Below, piece after piece: positions 11,090 through 23,621 of a DNA stretch of 64,000 nt (within the stretch, counting starts at the first letter, position 1; each line of letters starts with the position of its first letter). Under the pieces are notes generated by a model, which worked only from the letters and a program-made list of their open reading frames with translations, did not search any database and was not told the DNA's origin. The translations under genes were made by a program, and so were the position numbers. The stretch comes from Lingula anatina. Lineage: Eukaryota > Brachiopoda > Lingulata > Lingulida > Lingulidae. The stretch is taken from positions 195,062 through 259,061 of the forward strand of contig NW_019774203.1 of the NCBI RefSeq assembly GCF_001039355.2, given 5' to 3'.

Positions 11090-11335
11090 GTACCAGCTGG
11101 ATCGATCCAGCTCAGTGGTAGGATTCTTGCTAAAGTAAAGTTTAAGCAATCAACTTAATTGTCTGACATGCTTCCTTGAGCAGCTTAGGGGTAATTAAAC
11201 CAAGGTCACACAAAAGTTAATTACCCCCCAGCTGCTCGCGGATGCAATTAAGCTGATTACATCATGTACACTTAAACAAGAATTCCTGCAGAACCAGCCT
11301 GAATCTGAATGCTCCCTAACACTAACAGTTATACC
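11090..11335. mobile_element. fold-back MITE, related family C
   Basis: An imperfect palindrome with GGATCGATCCAGCTCAG on the left and a mirrored right part ending near GAATGCTCCCTAA. The centre has two opposed copies of the AGCTGC...GGGGTAATTA motif. It resembles families A and B in layout but not in full sequence. Confidence 0.6.
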
Positions 11336-12117
11336 CTGGGAACTAACTTCATTTTAGATGTAAAAGAAAATAAATCGGATTGCTTCCAGGAAAGCAAAGC
11401 TGAAGCTTGTATCGAAGGGCTAAATCTGACCTTTTAAATCTGCTCTTTTGTTCTGGGCATTAACGAGAATTATGGTCGAGGTAAATAAGTTATTGGGCAA
11501 TTTTCTACCATGGACATAAACCATTCAGGCTGTTGGAAGCTTGATATTTCTATTCCAATATCAGGCAGACAGTACCTTTATTCCCGAGAGAGATTCTCAG
11601 AGAATCAGAACCAGCCAGGGTGGATGCATACCTGAATGTCACCTCCAGGTGGTGCTCATGCCAGGGGCCCCCTGGTGCTAAACACAGTGCCCTGGAATGT
11701 GTATGAATAAGTGTGGTTACTGTGACATTTAAATCCTGGAAAAATGCTTCCTTTGTCAGATTGATTGTTGGAGGGTACAGTACCATCAGGGGTTCCAAAG
11801 GGTTAGCATGGAAGAGAAGGGGTGAGGGATGGAGAGAGTGAGGTTGAATGTGTCTGGGAAGTTTACCTGAAAGCTTAGTACTGTATTTTAACATTTGATA
11901 AAATGTTTTATCAGTGGCTGACAGACATTTATCTTAACTCACTTCACTGAGTGATATACACACACACACACACATACTGCCAAGACTTTTTTTCCATCAT
12001 TGCTTTCCTCTGGAATATGCCAGTTTGACCCTTTCTCGCCATATGTCCTTGACGACTCAACTGGAATAATACTATTTAATATTCTGAATCTAAATGTCAA
12101 GATGATAGTACTTGCCT
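11336..12117. other. non-coding stretch
   Basis: No gene recognised. A short CA repeat lies near 11956-11974. Confidence 0.5.
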
Positions 12118-12660
12118 GTCTGTAAATATCTCTCAGAAAATTTCTGAGACCTGAGGCTCCCAAAAGGGCCTCAGTACAATATGATGAAGGTAAACTAAAC
12201 AAGGCAAATGTCTGTAAGTTCCCATCACTCCATCCATCTGTATGAATTTTGGTTGTCAAACTTCAGTGTGTTTCTCAAATGTTTCTTAGTCAGGTTGCCA
12301 GACCCCTAACGAACCTCAACAGAAGGTATTTTTTTCAGGATTAAACAAACTTTGTGTTTTTCTGTCCACCAATTTGCATGTCTGAATTTTTGTCTGAAGG
12401 ATCCAACTCTGTTTCTCATCTTGAATATTTTTCAGCTGGGCTGCCAGACCCCCCAAAGAGACTCACCACAAGTGATTAGGTATAAAACAAAGCAAATGTC
12501 TATTAACTAATATGTGTGTCTGGTTACCCAGCTTCCTGCTTTTTCAGTGTTAAAGGAACTTATAAATTCTTGTTTCTCATCACTAATATCTCTCAACGGG
12601 GCGACCAGACCCCCAAAGGGCCTCAGCGCTAGGTGATTAAGGTATCAATAGTGCAAATGG
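12118..12660. repeat. degenerate tandem repeat, unit about 155 bases
   Basis: Four diverged copies can be followed by shared blocks: TATCTCTCA or similar, then GCCAGACCCC, then GGGCCTCAG, then GCAAATG. The CCAGACCCC block recurs near 12299, 12452 and 12610, with a weaker copy near 12147. No function is apparent. Confidence 0.6.
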
Positions 12661-13663
12661 CATGGTGATGGAAGTGAAGGAATCTATTGATGAGCAAGAT
12701 CAATGAAGATGAGACATTGTATCTTACGAAGGCCATACTCTGAGAGTCGCAGAGAATTCTGGAGAGTTTACACAAGCGGGATTGGTTTAAGCTTTCCTCA
12801 TTATGCTATCTAGGAGCGATTGAACCAGGAGCAGAAGCAGGCCTCACTGAAAACTTTAAACCTAAAAATGCTAGCCTACTTTAACCCAAGATATTTTAAA
12901 TGGTTTTTGATTAAAAAAAGAAACATACTTGCATCTTGATTAAGAGTTACTTCTTCATATGAGGATATACTAGTATGTGGTTTACAGTTTTCTCCAATGG
13001 TTGTCAACTAAACCATAAAACTGACATTGCAGAGTTTTAGTGCAAGATTTTTGGTTGCATTTGCATATGAATAAGTAAACTGCAAGTTAAATACCAATAA
13101 TTATCAAAGACGGGTGAATAAATTCAATTCCAAAAGTACATGTATGCAGCTGAGAGCACAGACGGGACCTTTCATGGCTCGGCATGATCATGGAAAAATG
13201 CACCATCTTATAGGTTGTTGTGATTCGCCTTTGGGAAGACCTCTATTAGAAATAAATTCTCACACCTTGGTGTTTACATTCACCTTCAATGTCATTGATG
13301 ACTAAAGCCACTTTGTTATGGGGCATTTGAGGTGCACAATAATCACAATGGCGGGTTTAAAACGGTAGGGCAACAGGGCAAGGGTAGAGGTCACCTGTTG
13401 GTTTTAGAGGTCAAATATGTACCGACACGACACGATGTAAAGATTGTGTCGCTAACCTGTGCTCACAGCATCTTTTCATGTAGGTTCTTGCTACATCAGA
13501 ACTCTGTCGATATTGTGTCATGTGCATTCTTTTCTTTGTTTGGTTGTGCCGTATAATAATAATTACAATATCTGGACTGTATGGAGATAAGTTTATATGG
13601 TATAAAATGCTTATAATAAATGACTCAAGGTTGCAATTTTTACCTATTATTTCTATACACAGA
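12661..13663. other. non-coding stretch
   Basis: About 1 kb without a recognisable gene, RNA or repeat. Short open frames here lack motifs. Confidence 0.5.
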
Positions 13664-13880
13664 GTCCTAAAGGCAGGGACAGGGAGGGTATTGGGGAGGG
13701 GGGTTTGAGAAGTCCACCCTTTTGGCCAGAAAATGTCTGCTCGCAAAAATAATAATAAAAAAATCGAGGTTTTATGCCATTTTTTGAGCTGAGTGAATTT
13801 AGTGGGCAGAAACATTCACTTTTTTAGAAAAAGGACCCTCATCATCTTTGAAATTGCTGCCATGGCTACCAGTCTGATTG
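13664..13880. mobile_element. MITE, family E (CCCGTAGCC type), degraded
   Basis: A diverged relative of the complete copy at 41714-41889. It shares the order G-rich block, CCACCCTTTTGGCC, GAAAAAGGACC, TTTGAAATTGCTG. The terminal repeats are poorly preserved. Confidence 0.55.
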
Positions 13881-14647
13881 TCTTAACATAGGCATGGAAG
13901 AGATGAGCAAGTCAGTTTGCATCATGAACTCGGATCTTTTTAGTGGGGGAAAAACTATCAATTGGTCAGGAATATCATTATTGAATCATAAAAATTATAT
14001 TTCTATAAAGCATTTGAGTTTCTTTTGCTGTATAGAAAAGAACTATAAAGTAGCCTGCTTTTTCAGTTATGTTGCTACCACTCAATAGGAATGTTCTAAT
14101 CCGAAGAATTTTTGACTTACAAAATTTGCAATTTTTCCTGTTGAAAAGATCGAGTCATTACATGCAGATAAATAGGCTTTCGTGTAAGACCAGTAGAAAA
14201 TTCTAGTTTCGTAAGTAAATAGCATGTATCACTCAGTGCTTCTGATGTACATTTTAACTATAGAGAAGAGGTTTTCAGCAAACATGAGGGGAGAAACTAT
14301 GTTACTTTCATGTCTTTTCTTTGATGTATTTGATTGAAGACATCTTCAAGTGGTCAATAAGTAAAGATGAATGCCTCAGCCTGTCATCGTTATCCTGTTA
14401 TTCTGGCAAGAAAACCTGCACGAGGAGCCATTTTCTCAAATCGACTCAAGTCCTTAAGCAAGGACTGTTATGGCTTTTTGCCAAATAAGAAATTACTAAT
14501 TTTTTTTCAGCTTTTTACTGATCGCCAAGATAAAATTGTGATGGCACTGAAAAAGACATACTCTCATTGGAAACAGTTACAAATTTAAGTATGTCAAGTG
14601 CATTCATTGTGAGTCAGTCACTTTTGGGCCATTCTTGGAGTACTGTC

Positions 14648-14868
14648 TTAGACCCCATTCTCACAGGTTTTATATCGATCTATCCTCATGGGGAGTCTCA
14701 CCAGATACCTGTCAGCTTAGCCGGCTTAAATGTCTGTTACGCCTACTAAAAGCTGTAAGGGGATAATAAACTTCCGTGCGTGGTCGGCTGACAGCAATTT
14801 AGAGTGAACCCCCAGGGAGTTAGGTCGATTTAGTTGGATTGATCTAAATCTCTGGGAATGCGATCTAA
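14648..14868. mobile_element. fold-back MITE, family A
   Basis: A full-length family A copy, recognised by TATCGATCTATCC, GCCTACTAAAAGCTGTAAGG and CCCCCAGGGAGTTAGGTCGA. Confidence 0.82.
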
Positions 14869-16112
14869 AAATGTCTTTTAAATAGTCAGCTATTTGATTT
14901 TAGCAGCCACACTCAGTTCATTGTTTTGAAGGAACAGGTAATCCATGTGTCCATCAGTTAGAGTTTAGAAGTCAGTTCAGAAAATGTCTCGTTATTAACA
15001 ACATCATTTTCGTTTTATGATACTTTCTGTTGTAAATCAAAATAGAGCCTTCAAAACAATGAATGTTGAAGCAAAATTGAAAATATTTTGGACCAATAAG
15101 CCTTCTGGCTTGTCAGGTTCAGACCAACAAACCTACAGACTAATGGACCTTTGGGGAAGGTGCTTCAAACTGGTAAACCGTCAATCTGACTGGAAAAAAG
15201 ATGTCCATATTCCATCAAGTCTTGTAAACCTATATCTCCTGCTTTCACTACTGCAGCTCTGTCATTCAGGCTAATTATGGTAAAAAAAAAAGAATTTGTG
15301 CACAAGCAGAAAAAAACCAATAATGACAATAAATCAAATTAGTAATGTGAAGAAGCTTGTTGCAGAGTTTTTGTTCTACTTTTACACCATGTTGATTCAT
15401 GGATCGGGTTACACAGAATCTGCACTAAATAGTAGTTGATTTATGGTTTGTGGTTTGATAGGCTGAAAAGTGGTCAATTTGCAAATCAGATTGGAAGAAA
15501 AATAAGTGATGTACTAATTTCTGCCATTTCTAGTCAAGTCCTAGTCTAACGGAGAAAATCTGGGAATCATCTGGGGGTATGTTTGTCTGATTATATTACT
15601 GTCTGTTTGTCCAACTGTCTTTCTACCTGCCTCTTTGTCCATATAAACAAACCTCACTTAATTTTGCCACAAAAAATTCCTCCTGTACCTGTTTATTGAA
15701 CTATTCAGTGACAGCTTATTTATCAAGTACAGTACTAGTGGCTTTTCTTTGTCCAAATTAAAAATCAGAACTATTAAGTCAAATCTGGTGTGAACTGGCT
15801 TGAACTAATAAGAATCTGCACTTGTATTGAAGAAAATAATGGGACATCAGTCCTTGTTTCTTCCCAAATAGTCAATTAAATTTTTCCCTTAGGAATAATT
15901 ATATCTGTATAAAAGTACTTCTATTAAGAAAATGGTTCTATTGGATCTTTAAAGAATTAGACCAAACAAAGTACTAGTACTGGATGAAATTTTAGTCTCA
16001 CTTCACATATATAGCAAATATGAAAATAGTAGATGAAGACATTGTGAATAGGGCAAAGGGAGGGAAAATTTGATTTAATTAATATTTTCTCACTGGTTAT
16101 ACTATTTTTTTT
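14869..16112. other. non-coding stretch
   Basis: AT-rich sequence ending at the assembly gap. The longest open frame (15017-15274, +) has no recognisable domain and is judged fortuitous. Confidence 0.5.
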
Positions 16113-16634
16113 NNNNNNNNNNNNNNNNNNNNNNNNNNNNNNNNNNNNNNNNNNNNNNNNNNNNNNNNNNNNNNNNNNNNNNNNNNNNNNNNNNNNNNNN
16201 NNNNNNNNNNNNNNNNNNNNNNNNNNNNNNNNNNNNNNNNNNNNNNNNNNNNNNNNNNNNNNNNNNNNNNNNNNNNNNNNNNNNNNNNNNNNNNNNNNNN
16301 NNNNNNNNNNNNNNNNNNNNNNNNNNNNNNNNNNNNNNNNNNNNNNNNNNNNNNNNNNNNNNNNNNNNNNNNNNNNNNNNNNNNNNNNNNNNNNNNNNNN
16401 NNNNNNNNNNNNNNNNNNNNNNNNNNNNNNNNNNNNNNNNNNNNNNNNNNNNNNNNNNNNNNNNNNNNNNNNNNNNNNNNNNNNNNNNNNNNNNNNNNNN
16501 NNNNNNNNNNNNNNNNNNNNNNNNNNNNNNNNNNNNNNNNNNNNNNNNNNNNNNNNNNNNNNNNNNNNNNNNNNNNNNNNNNNNNNNNNNNNNNNNNNNN
16601 NNNNNNNNNNNNNNNNNNNNNNNNNNNNNNNNNN
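16113..16634. other. assembly gap
   Basis: A run of 522 N. The missing first coding exon of citrate synthase could lie here, or upstream of the window. Confidence 0.99.
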
Positions 16635-18456
16635 CTTTTTTAATTACTTCAGTTGGATGGTAGCTGGCTTAATTGTATTCTTTATTCAGCACTTTCCATA
16701 TCTGCCTAGATTCACTAACACTATGGAAAATGCACTTAGTTTTTTTTTTTTTGGGGGGGGGGGTAATCTCTCTTTTGATATTCATCAGTAACCCTGTTTC
16801 ATGATTGACATGGTGCGTCCCACTGGTGCTTATATAATGTGAAAATACAGGATTCCCTCTGGCTTATCATGGTTATCATTGACATTATCAGATACTACTC
16901 ACATTACTAAATCGATAAAGGGTGTCTATTGGTAAATATGCTTGGGCGTGAGAACAAGATGGTAAAACTAAACCAAGCCCCTTATAATTGTTAGATTGAT
17001 GATTTACTAATTCCCCCAGGCCTGTGTCCTTAGTAATTACTAACGCATTTTAAAAGCCCATTTTTATGACATTGTTTTGTTTTTACAGATTTTTCACATA
17101 AGATACTAGACCCCAACGTGGTCTCATATTGTAAAAAAAAAAAAATGGTGGTGTTTATTAAATTTTATTTTTGGTAATCTTCCTAATCATTTATGTCAGG
17201 ATTCTGTGGCTTGCATTTACAATATTTTTCAACCACTCACTTGAGTGGCTTTGACCAATTTATCTTGGTACAAATAAACATTGAAAAATGCAAACCATTC
17301 TAAAAGGTTCCTTCTGTTTGGCAACAAAATGTATTGAAGACATGGATGAAGTGCGAAATATGAATATAATAATGAAAGCGATAATAATAATTAGAAGAGT
17401 TTATTTAGCTTAAAAGAATATAATATCATAGTAATGGTATCTTACGACAAATGATATCCTTGATAGTGTGGATATTAAGGGGAAAAAAACATGTGTTTAT
17501 ATGGATTGACTAAGGCGATGAGCGCTTCAAATTGGGAGGTGTACTTGCCCCTTTTAGTTTCAAAATTGTGATCACTGGTTGTCATTTTGACACTTTTTAT
17601 TTTGATAAGATGTTAGGGATTTTTGACCTTATGTTACTCGTTTATATATTTTTTATGAGTTGTAGGTTCTCATTTTATTATTATGTTTTCTGTTTATTTT
17701 TTCCAAAAATATTCTTTCCAAATTTTAAATTAATTTCAGATTTTAAATTTGAGTATTCTTGCAGGTTGGCAGCACTAGATGCTTGCACTATCTAGTCTGT
17801 GCTGTATGCTCCAGCTTTTTGGCAATATTGATGTTGTACAGTTGCCTTTAACCAGAAACCTTTAAAGGTTTTTACTTAGTCCAATTCTTCTTATACAATT
17901 TTGTTTGCAGGAAATTTCTAAAGCTTCACACTTAACTACTTCAACAGTGTGTTTCCCTAATTATGTCCTTCACTCCTAGTGTCCAATTACAATGTTTTAT
18001 GTGGGCTTGCTCTGATGGCATTTTGTTTGTATCGACTAAAGTATTTTTTGCCCCCCCCCCCTTCCAGTCCCAATCAAAAACATTCCCAGAACCAACCCCT
18101 CACTACCATGTGATATTTGATACACCATTTCATCAAACATCCTCATGTATCAGAGGGGTGATGGTGTTCTTTGTGATGCAGGGGCACTTTACACTGAAAA
18201 CATTGCTTGCTTGGCTTTTTTGCTTCACTTTTTCTGTAGGTTTTTATTTCATTTAGTGACCCAATATTTATATTGGTAATACCTACATTCAGGAGGATTT
18301 AATAGGTATAACCATTATACCTTGCTGTATCAAAAGACTATTCACATGTTAAATTGTTTGTGTTACCTAAAATATTATCACTATATATCATAACCTGGAT
18401 GATATTGTGTTTTTAATACTCTCGTTACTAAATTACCCAAAATGTCTGTTTTTCAG
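16635..18456. other. non-coding stretch, probably citrate synthase intron
   Basis: No exon was recognised. It includes a T/G homopolymer pair near 16740-16762 and ends in a splice acceptor (TTTTTCAG) for the first visible citrate synthase exon. Confidence 0.55.
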
Positions 18457-20879
18457 AACCTAAAGGAGATTCTGGCAGAAATTATCTCTTCAGAACAAGT
18501 GCGTGTGTCAGATTTCAGGAAGGCTCATGGTGGTTCAGTCATTGGACAGGTGACTGTAGATCAGGTAAGCACAGGTTTGAGATTTTTACACTCAAAGATA
18601 GTGCTATTTTGGGCCTATGAAAATATTAAAAAAGGCTTATTTTAGAAATGCAAAAGTATTTAGTTTGTCACTTGCCCATCTTGGGATTCAAAATATGGAT
18701 TCCCTTAATTATATATTTCAATGCGAATGTTTTTTTTTTTTCTTTTTTTGTCAAAAAATTTGAATTATTTGTCCTTTTCACTCAGGCCTATGGCGGCATG
18801 AGAGGCATTAAGGGCATGGTGTACGAGACGTCGGTTTTGGACCCCGAGGAAGGGATCCGTTTCCGTGGCTACAGTATCCCAGAATGCCAAGAACTGCTCC
18901 CCAAGATCCCAGGCGGGGAGGAACCGCTACCAGAGGGGATCTTCTGGCTGTTGCTTACTGGAAAGATTCCAAACAAGCACCAGGTGGAGCACCTCTCCAG
19001 GGTGGGTACAGCTACAATTTTTCAAATTGAAAACTATTTATTTATTTATTTATTTATTTATTTTCTTAATTTTTCAGTATAGTGATGTTTAATGAATCAC
19101 AAATTCTTGAACAGTTTTAAATCACCTTTTCAGATATCACCAACAAAATAGTGTAAGTAGTATTATTTTGTCTAAATGCAGTGATGCTTCAGTTGATATT
19201 GAATAATATATGATATTGAATCCTTCTTTGTTTTATCACTTTTAGAAAATTTGTAGGCCCAAGGTTTTTTTTATATGATACTTGTCTGAGAATTTTTGCC
19301 TATGTAAGATAAGAATGTTTGCATATATTTAGTATGGGTTATAGGGTAAGGTGGAGTGGCCACGTGTTGTTAATATATTTATTTATTTTTTCCTATCTGT
19401 GTGTTGTAGGAATGGGCTGAGAGAGCCGACATCCCCTCCCACGTAGTGACCATGTTGAACAACTTCCCCAGCACTCTGCACCCCATGGCACAGTTCAGTG
19501 CTGCCATCACCGCTCTCAGCAGCGAGAGCAAGTTTGCTAAGGCTTACTCTGACGGTGTTCATAAGGCAAAATACTGGGAGGTAGGTCCTCTTGTAGAATA
19601 TATATTAGCATAGACTAGATTTTTTGGTGAGGAACAAAAAGTGTTGGTTGTAAGTCTCTAGTGGCAATATTTGAAAAAGATGAGCTTGTATTGTCAAGTC
19701 CTGGCAAAACAAAAGTCATTGGACGAGAATTTAAAAAAGATGTTTTATAAATTTAGCAACATTCAAAACTGTTTATAGATCACATAATTACCACAAATGA
19801 ATGCCAAGTATTTTTGAGCTAAGGCTTTTTGTCCAGTGCAGTTTTCACTTAAATTTGGCCTCACTTTTCTATTTCAGTATGCATACGAAGATGCCATGGA
19901 CCTAATCGCCAAACTGCCCACCGTGGCCGCCATGATCTACAGAAACCTGTATCGCGAGGGGACAAATGTGGGTGCCATTGATCCCAACAATGACTGGTCT
20001 GGCAACTTTGCCTCCATGCTAGGATATGATGATCCATACTTCACAGAACTCCTGAGATTATACCTATGTATTCACAGGTAAGGGGCACCTGTATTTCTGG
20101 GAATATGATGACCCTTATTTCACAGAACTCCTGAGATTATACCTATGTATTCACAGGTAAAGGGCAGCTGTATTACTGGGATGCCATGCTATTCTTCAAT
20201 AACAAAGAATTTTTTTTGATTTTAAACGTATACATGTAGTATCTGAACTATTTGAGATGTCCCCGAAGACTAACTATACACCAAAGTTCTTAGATGGTAG
20301 ACCGAATTGTCTCTTTTTAAATCTTTAGTCAAGAATAACTGACAGTTTTTTGTCACCTTCCCTTATGGCCATGAAAGACTTCTTTCCTAGTATACTTTGT
20401 TGATTCTTGCTGAAGTGTCTTGTGATATTAAACTTTGTGTTCCCAGTAATAAAGAAGTCCACCTTGTAGGCAGCGACCTCTAGAATCTCCTGATTTAATT
20501 CCCTGTCTTTCTGTGTTTCCAGTGACCATGAAGGTGGCAATGTCAGTGCTCACACAGTCCACCTTGTAGGCAGCGCCCTCTCGGACCCCTACCTCTCCTT
20601 TGCCGCAGGAATGAACGGCCTCGCGGGACCCCTACACGGACTTGCCAATCAGGTCAGTTTAACGTTCGTCTCTTGTGACCAGCGGGCAGTTCACAAATGG
20701 AAAAAAAACTTACAGGGCTCATTCCCAAATGAAACTATCATTCTACATAGATCAGTCTAACTTCTTGGGGACTCTTGCTGTATGCAGTCAGAATGACATA
20801 TTAACACACCTTCTCTTGGCGTTGAGTAGAATACAGAAAAGATGGTGATTGTATGAGTACTTTGGAAATAAGAGGAGGC

Positions 20880-20926
<47 letters not shown>

Positions 20927-22370
20927 TAGATATATTGTTTGCCTTTGTCCCCAGTTTTGTGATTAACTTCAGTTTATTTGATCCTTTCAGGAGGTGTTAG
21001 TGTGGTTAGAGAGGTGCCAAGAGGCTCTGGGTGGAGATCTTACAGATGATAATGTCAAAAACTTTATCTGGAACACACTCAAATCAGGACAGGTGAGGAG
21101 TTGTAACAATAAATGAATAATAATGATTATATATTACATTATAGATTAAGTTGATTTTCACTAACAATCCTACTGACTTCTTGTAATGCTTTTTGTTTTT
21201 CCGGTCTGAAAAGAGAGCCAAAGAGAAAATCTAATTCTCTCAAAGAGAAAATCTTATTTAACTCAAAGAGAAAATATAATTCTCTCAAGACTGATTTCTA
21301 ATCACATTGATGATAGCTGACTTTGGGTTGTAATTACTTTGAAGTAGGATAGTGAACTGATCTGAGACTGCTTTGGGAGCAGTTGGCTTTCTGAGTTTAG
21401 CAGGCTGAACTAAGCGAACCAACTGACTTTTTCTAAAGAACTGGTCTTCAAGAGTAATTATTTCTTAAAGAACCTAATTAACCATGCCCATAAAGCAAAC
21501 CACTTTGCACGGGTCGCTACATTTCAGGTTGTTCCGGGCTACGGCCACGCCGTGCTGAGAAAGACTGACCCCAGGTATCAGTGTCAGCGTGAGTTTGCCC
21601 TGAAGCACCTGCCAGATGACCCTCTGTTCCAAGTGGTCAGCCAGCTCTACAAGCTGGTGCCAGACATCCTCCTGGAGCAGGGCAAGGCCAAGAACCCCTG
21701 GCCCAACGTGGATGCTCACAGCGGAGTCCTGTTGCAGGTAAACTGACACCTCCAAAAACATTTTTTGGGGGATCGTGGAATTCTGCCTTTTTTTAATTCA
21801 ACTCTTATGGTTTTCAATGCATTGCTGATGGTTTCTGATTCTCGCATGATAAATGGTCTGAAGTCTTGCTGCAGGTAACTGACACTATTTTAAATTTTTC
21901 TTGTCCACTGACAAACGAAAGCTTTTTTCTGTGGGATCACAGAATTCAGCATTTTAAATGCAGTTATAATGATTTTTAATTCAGGCCTGGTCTGCATTTT
22001 TAAATTAAAATTTTTAATGATTTTTAATTTAATTCTGATGATCCCATGAAAAGTGATCAGAGTTGAATGTAGTGTCAGAAAACTCCTTAAGTCTTTTTTT
22101 ATGGAGTTACCCAGTTTGTTTTTTCTACCACCCTCCAAACACTTTTTTCCCCACATATTTTAAAGAGGCAAAAACGTATTTTGTTTTGTATTTCAGCATT
22201 ATGGCATGACAGAGATGAACTACTACACAGTGTTGTTTGGTGTGTCCAGAGCTCTGGGAACTCTGGCTTCTCTGGTGTGGGACCGCGCTTTAGGACTTCC
22301 ACTCGAAAGACCAAAGTCCATGAGCACCGACGGCCTGATGCAGCTGGTCGGAGTTAGCTCCTCCGATTAG
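18457..22370 (+). CDS. CS: citrate synthase, mitochondrial (5' exon missing)
   Basis: Condenses acetyl-CoA and oxaloacetate to citrate, the first step of the TCA cycle, in the mitochondrial matrix. Eight exons: 18457-18564, 18786-19001, 19410-19580, 19878-20077, 20523-20652, 20991-21092, 21528-21737, 22197-22370. All have GT-AG borders and consistent phase, and together encode 436 aa, about the length of a mature animal enzyme. Recognisable segments are [53 protein letters not shown] and [11 protein letters not shown]. They hold the active-site His in SAHT, the His in GYGHAV and the Asp in NVDAHS. The start codon and transit peptide lie on an upstream exon I could not find. Exons 4 and 7 are each followed by a partial tandem copy that includes the splice donor. 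Confidence 0.97.
20026..20179 (+). repeat. 79-base tandem duplication of an exon end plus its splice donor
   Basis: The last ~50 bases of citrate synthase exon 4, its donor (CACAG|GTAAGG) and early intron are repeated immediately downstream at an offset of 79 bases (second donor CACAG|GTAAAG at 20157). The copies differ at a handful of positions. Use of the second donor would add 79 nt and shift the frame. Confidence 0.92.
20445..20482 (+). pseudogene. decayed partial copy of citrate synthase exon 5
   Basis: Within the intron ahead of exon 5, an acceptor-like GTGTTCCCAG is followed by AGTCCACCTTGTAGGCAGCG. The latter 20 bases match exon 5 at 20555-20574, offset by 100 bases. The intervening exon sequence is deleted in this copy. 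Confidence 0.65.
20717..20882. mobile_element. fold-back MITE, family B, truncated
   Basis: Starts GGCTCATTCCCAAATGAAAC and continues with CTACATAGATCAGTCTAAC and CACCTTCTCTTGGCGTTGAG. The right half is replaced by the TA microsatellite at 20883. It lies in a citrate synthase intron. Confidence 0.7.
20883..20926. repeat. TA dinucleotide microsatellite
   Basis: About 22 TA units in a citrate synthase intron, at the broken end of a family B element. Confidence 0.95.
21724..21990 (+). repeat. degenerate tandem copy of citrate synthase exon 7 donor region
   Basis: The exon 7 end and donor (GAGTCCTGTTGCAG|GTAAAC at 21724) recur at 21860 as GAAGTCTTGCTGCAG|GTAAC. Similar intron sequence follows both (GGGATC...GAATTC...TTTTTAATTCA). 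The second copy is more diverged than the exon 4 duplication. Confidence 0.6.
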
Positions 22371-23621
22371 AAAATGGGTCGTCTGGATTATTAGTTAATT
22401 AATTAATTAACGAGTTCCTCTCTGCTGCAAATTCATAGAAAAGACACAATGCAAACTGGTCTGAAAAGAATGGATTACATAACATGACTGCAATTGTAGA
22501 AATTTTTAACTTAAATCTTCTTTGTGGGTTCCTGTATTGTTTTTGTTTGTGGAATATGAATTGGATGGCAAATTTATGTTTGACTGCATGCTGCAATGCT
22601 GAATGACAACAGAAGAAAATTGATCCTGTTTCTATTCCAATTAAAAAAAGGTAGTTTTCCTATTAATGAAAAGACCCGAAATTTTGTACCATATATTTGA
22701 AAATTAGATTCAACTGTTATAAAGAATGCCTTCCTGTGGAAACAGTTCCTGTAAACAGTTTATGACAGTTGTGGCAGTGTTCCTTGTAATTTATTTGTTG
22801 TCCTTTGTGATTTGAGTTGTTTAGACTGTGATGAAACCGTTTGTTTGTTGATTTGCACCCAAGACATCCTGTTGAGCCATATTTTCTTTAGTACAGCACA
22901 CTCAACTCTGTTTACTTAGTGGATAACTTCACACAAGAACTTGAGCCAAACCTTAGTATACTCACTGTCAGGCATTTTGGTTTTTCTAAATGCATAGAAA
23001 GAAGCATTTTTAGGCCAGAAAAGTGGTTGGTTTTATGGTTTACTATTAATTTACCCAAGATTCACGTATAATAATCTTTTTTGATCTAAAAGAAGACCAA
23101 AATGTTTCAGTTACTCATCCTTGTGATAATATTCCCAGAAAATACTGTCTTTCATTTCACGATGGTCTCCTTGGTGTTTTCCCACGTTTGTTTTGATCTT
23201 TCTGAACCGATATTAAACTAGAACACGTCATTGCACAGAAAATGTCGATGTATTGGAACCATGCTCTGTTTGTGAATTGCTGAACATTCGTCCTTTTTTT
23301 AGCAGAAAGCATAAGCACGACAACCGCTCTTTATGACTTTGTGGAACAAAAGTACTTTTTTTGTAAGAGAAAATAAAAATGTGAAGTAACTACAGCAAAC
23401 TCGCATTAGAAGTATATGTGATACAGTCTGGCATATTGCAGGTTTTCTTTGCTATATTATATTCGTAAGAGATTGGCGCTCTTCAGTTATCGGTCATGTA
23501 AGCATTTTGTCGCTGAGAGGCACTTCATATTCAACATGTAAGTTTTAAGCTGTTGACATTTGCTGTAATATTCTTAAAATGAGCTCATATTACAAAAAAA
23601 TTAATATTTAGACAAAATAAA
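22371..23621 (+). other. citrate synthase 3' UTR and poly(A) signals (probable)
   Basis: AT-rich sequence after the stop codon without another gene. AATAAA hexamers at 23372 and 23616 are candidate polyadenylation signals. The true 3' end is not determinable here. Confidence 0.5.

Noticed and set aside
13332-13815. Overlapping open frames on both strands up to 134 codons
   Set aside because: The minus frame runs into a degraded MITE and low-complexity AT runs; no domain is recognisable.
14367-15274. Several 60-85 codon plus-strand frames
   Set aside because: No motifs, no compositional bias toward coding, and they overlap or flank a family A MITE.
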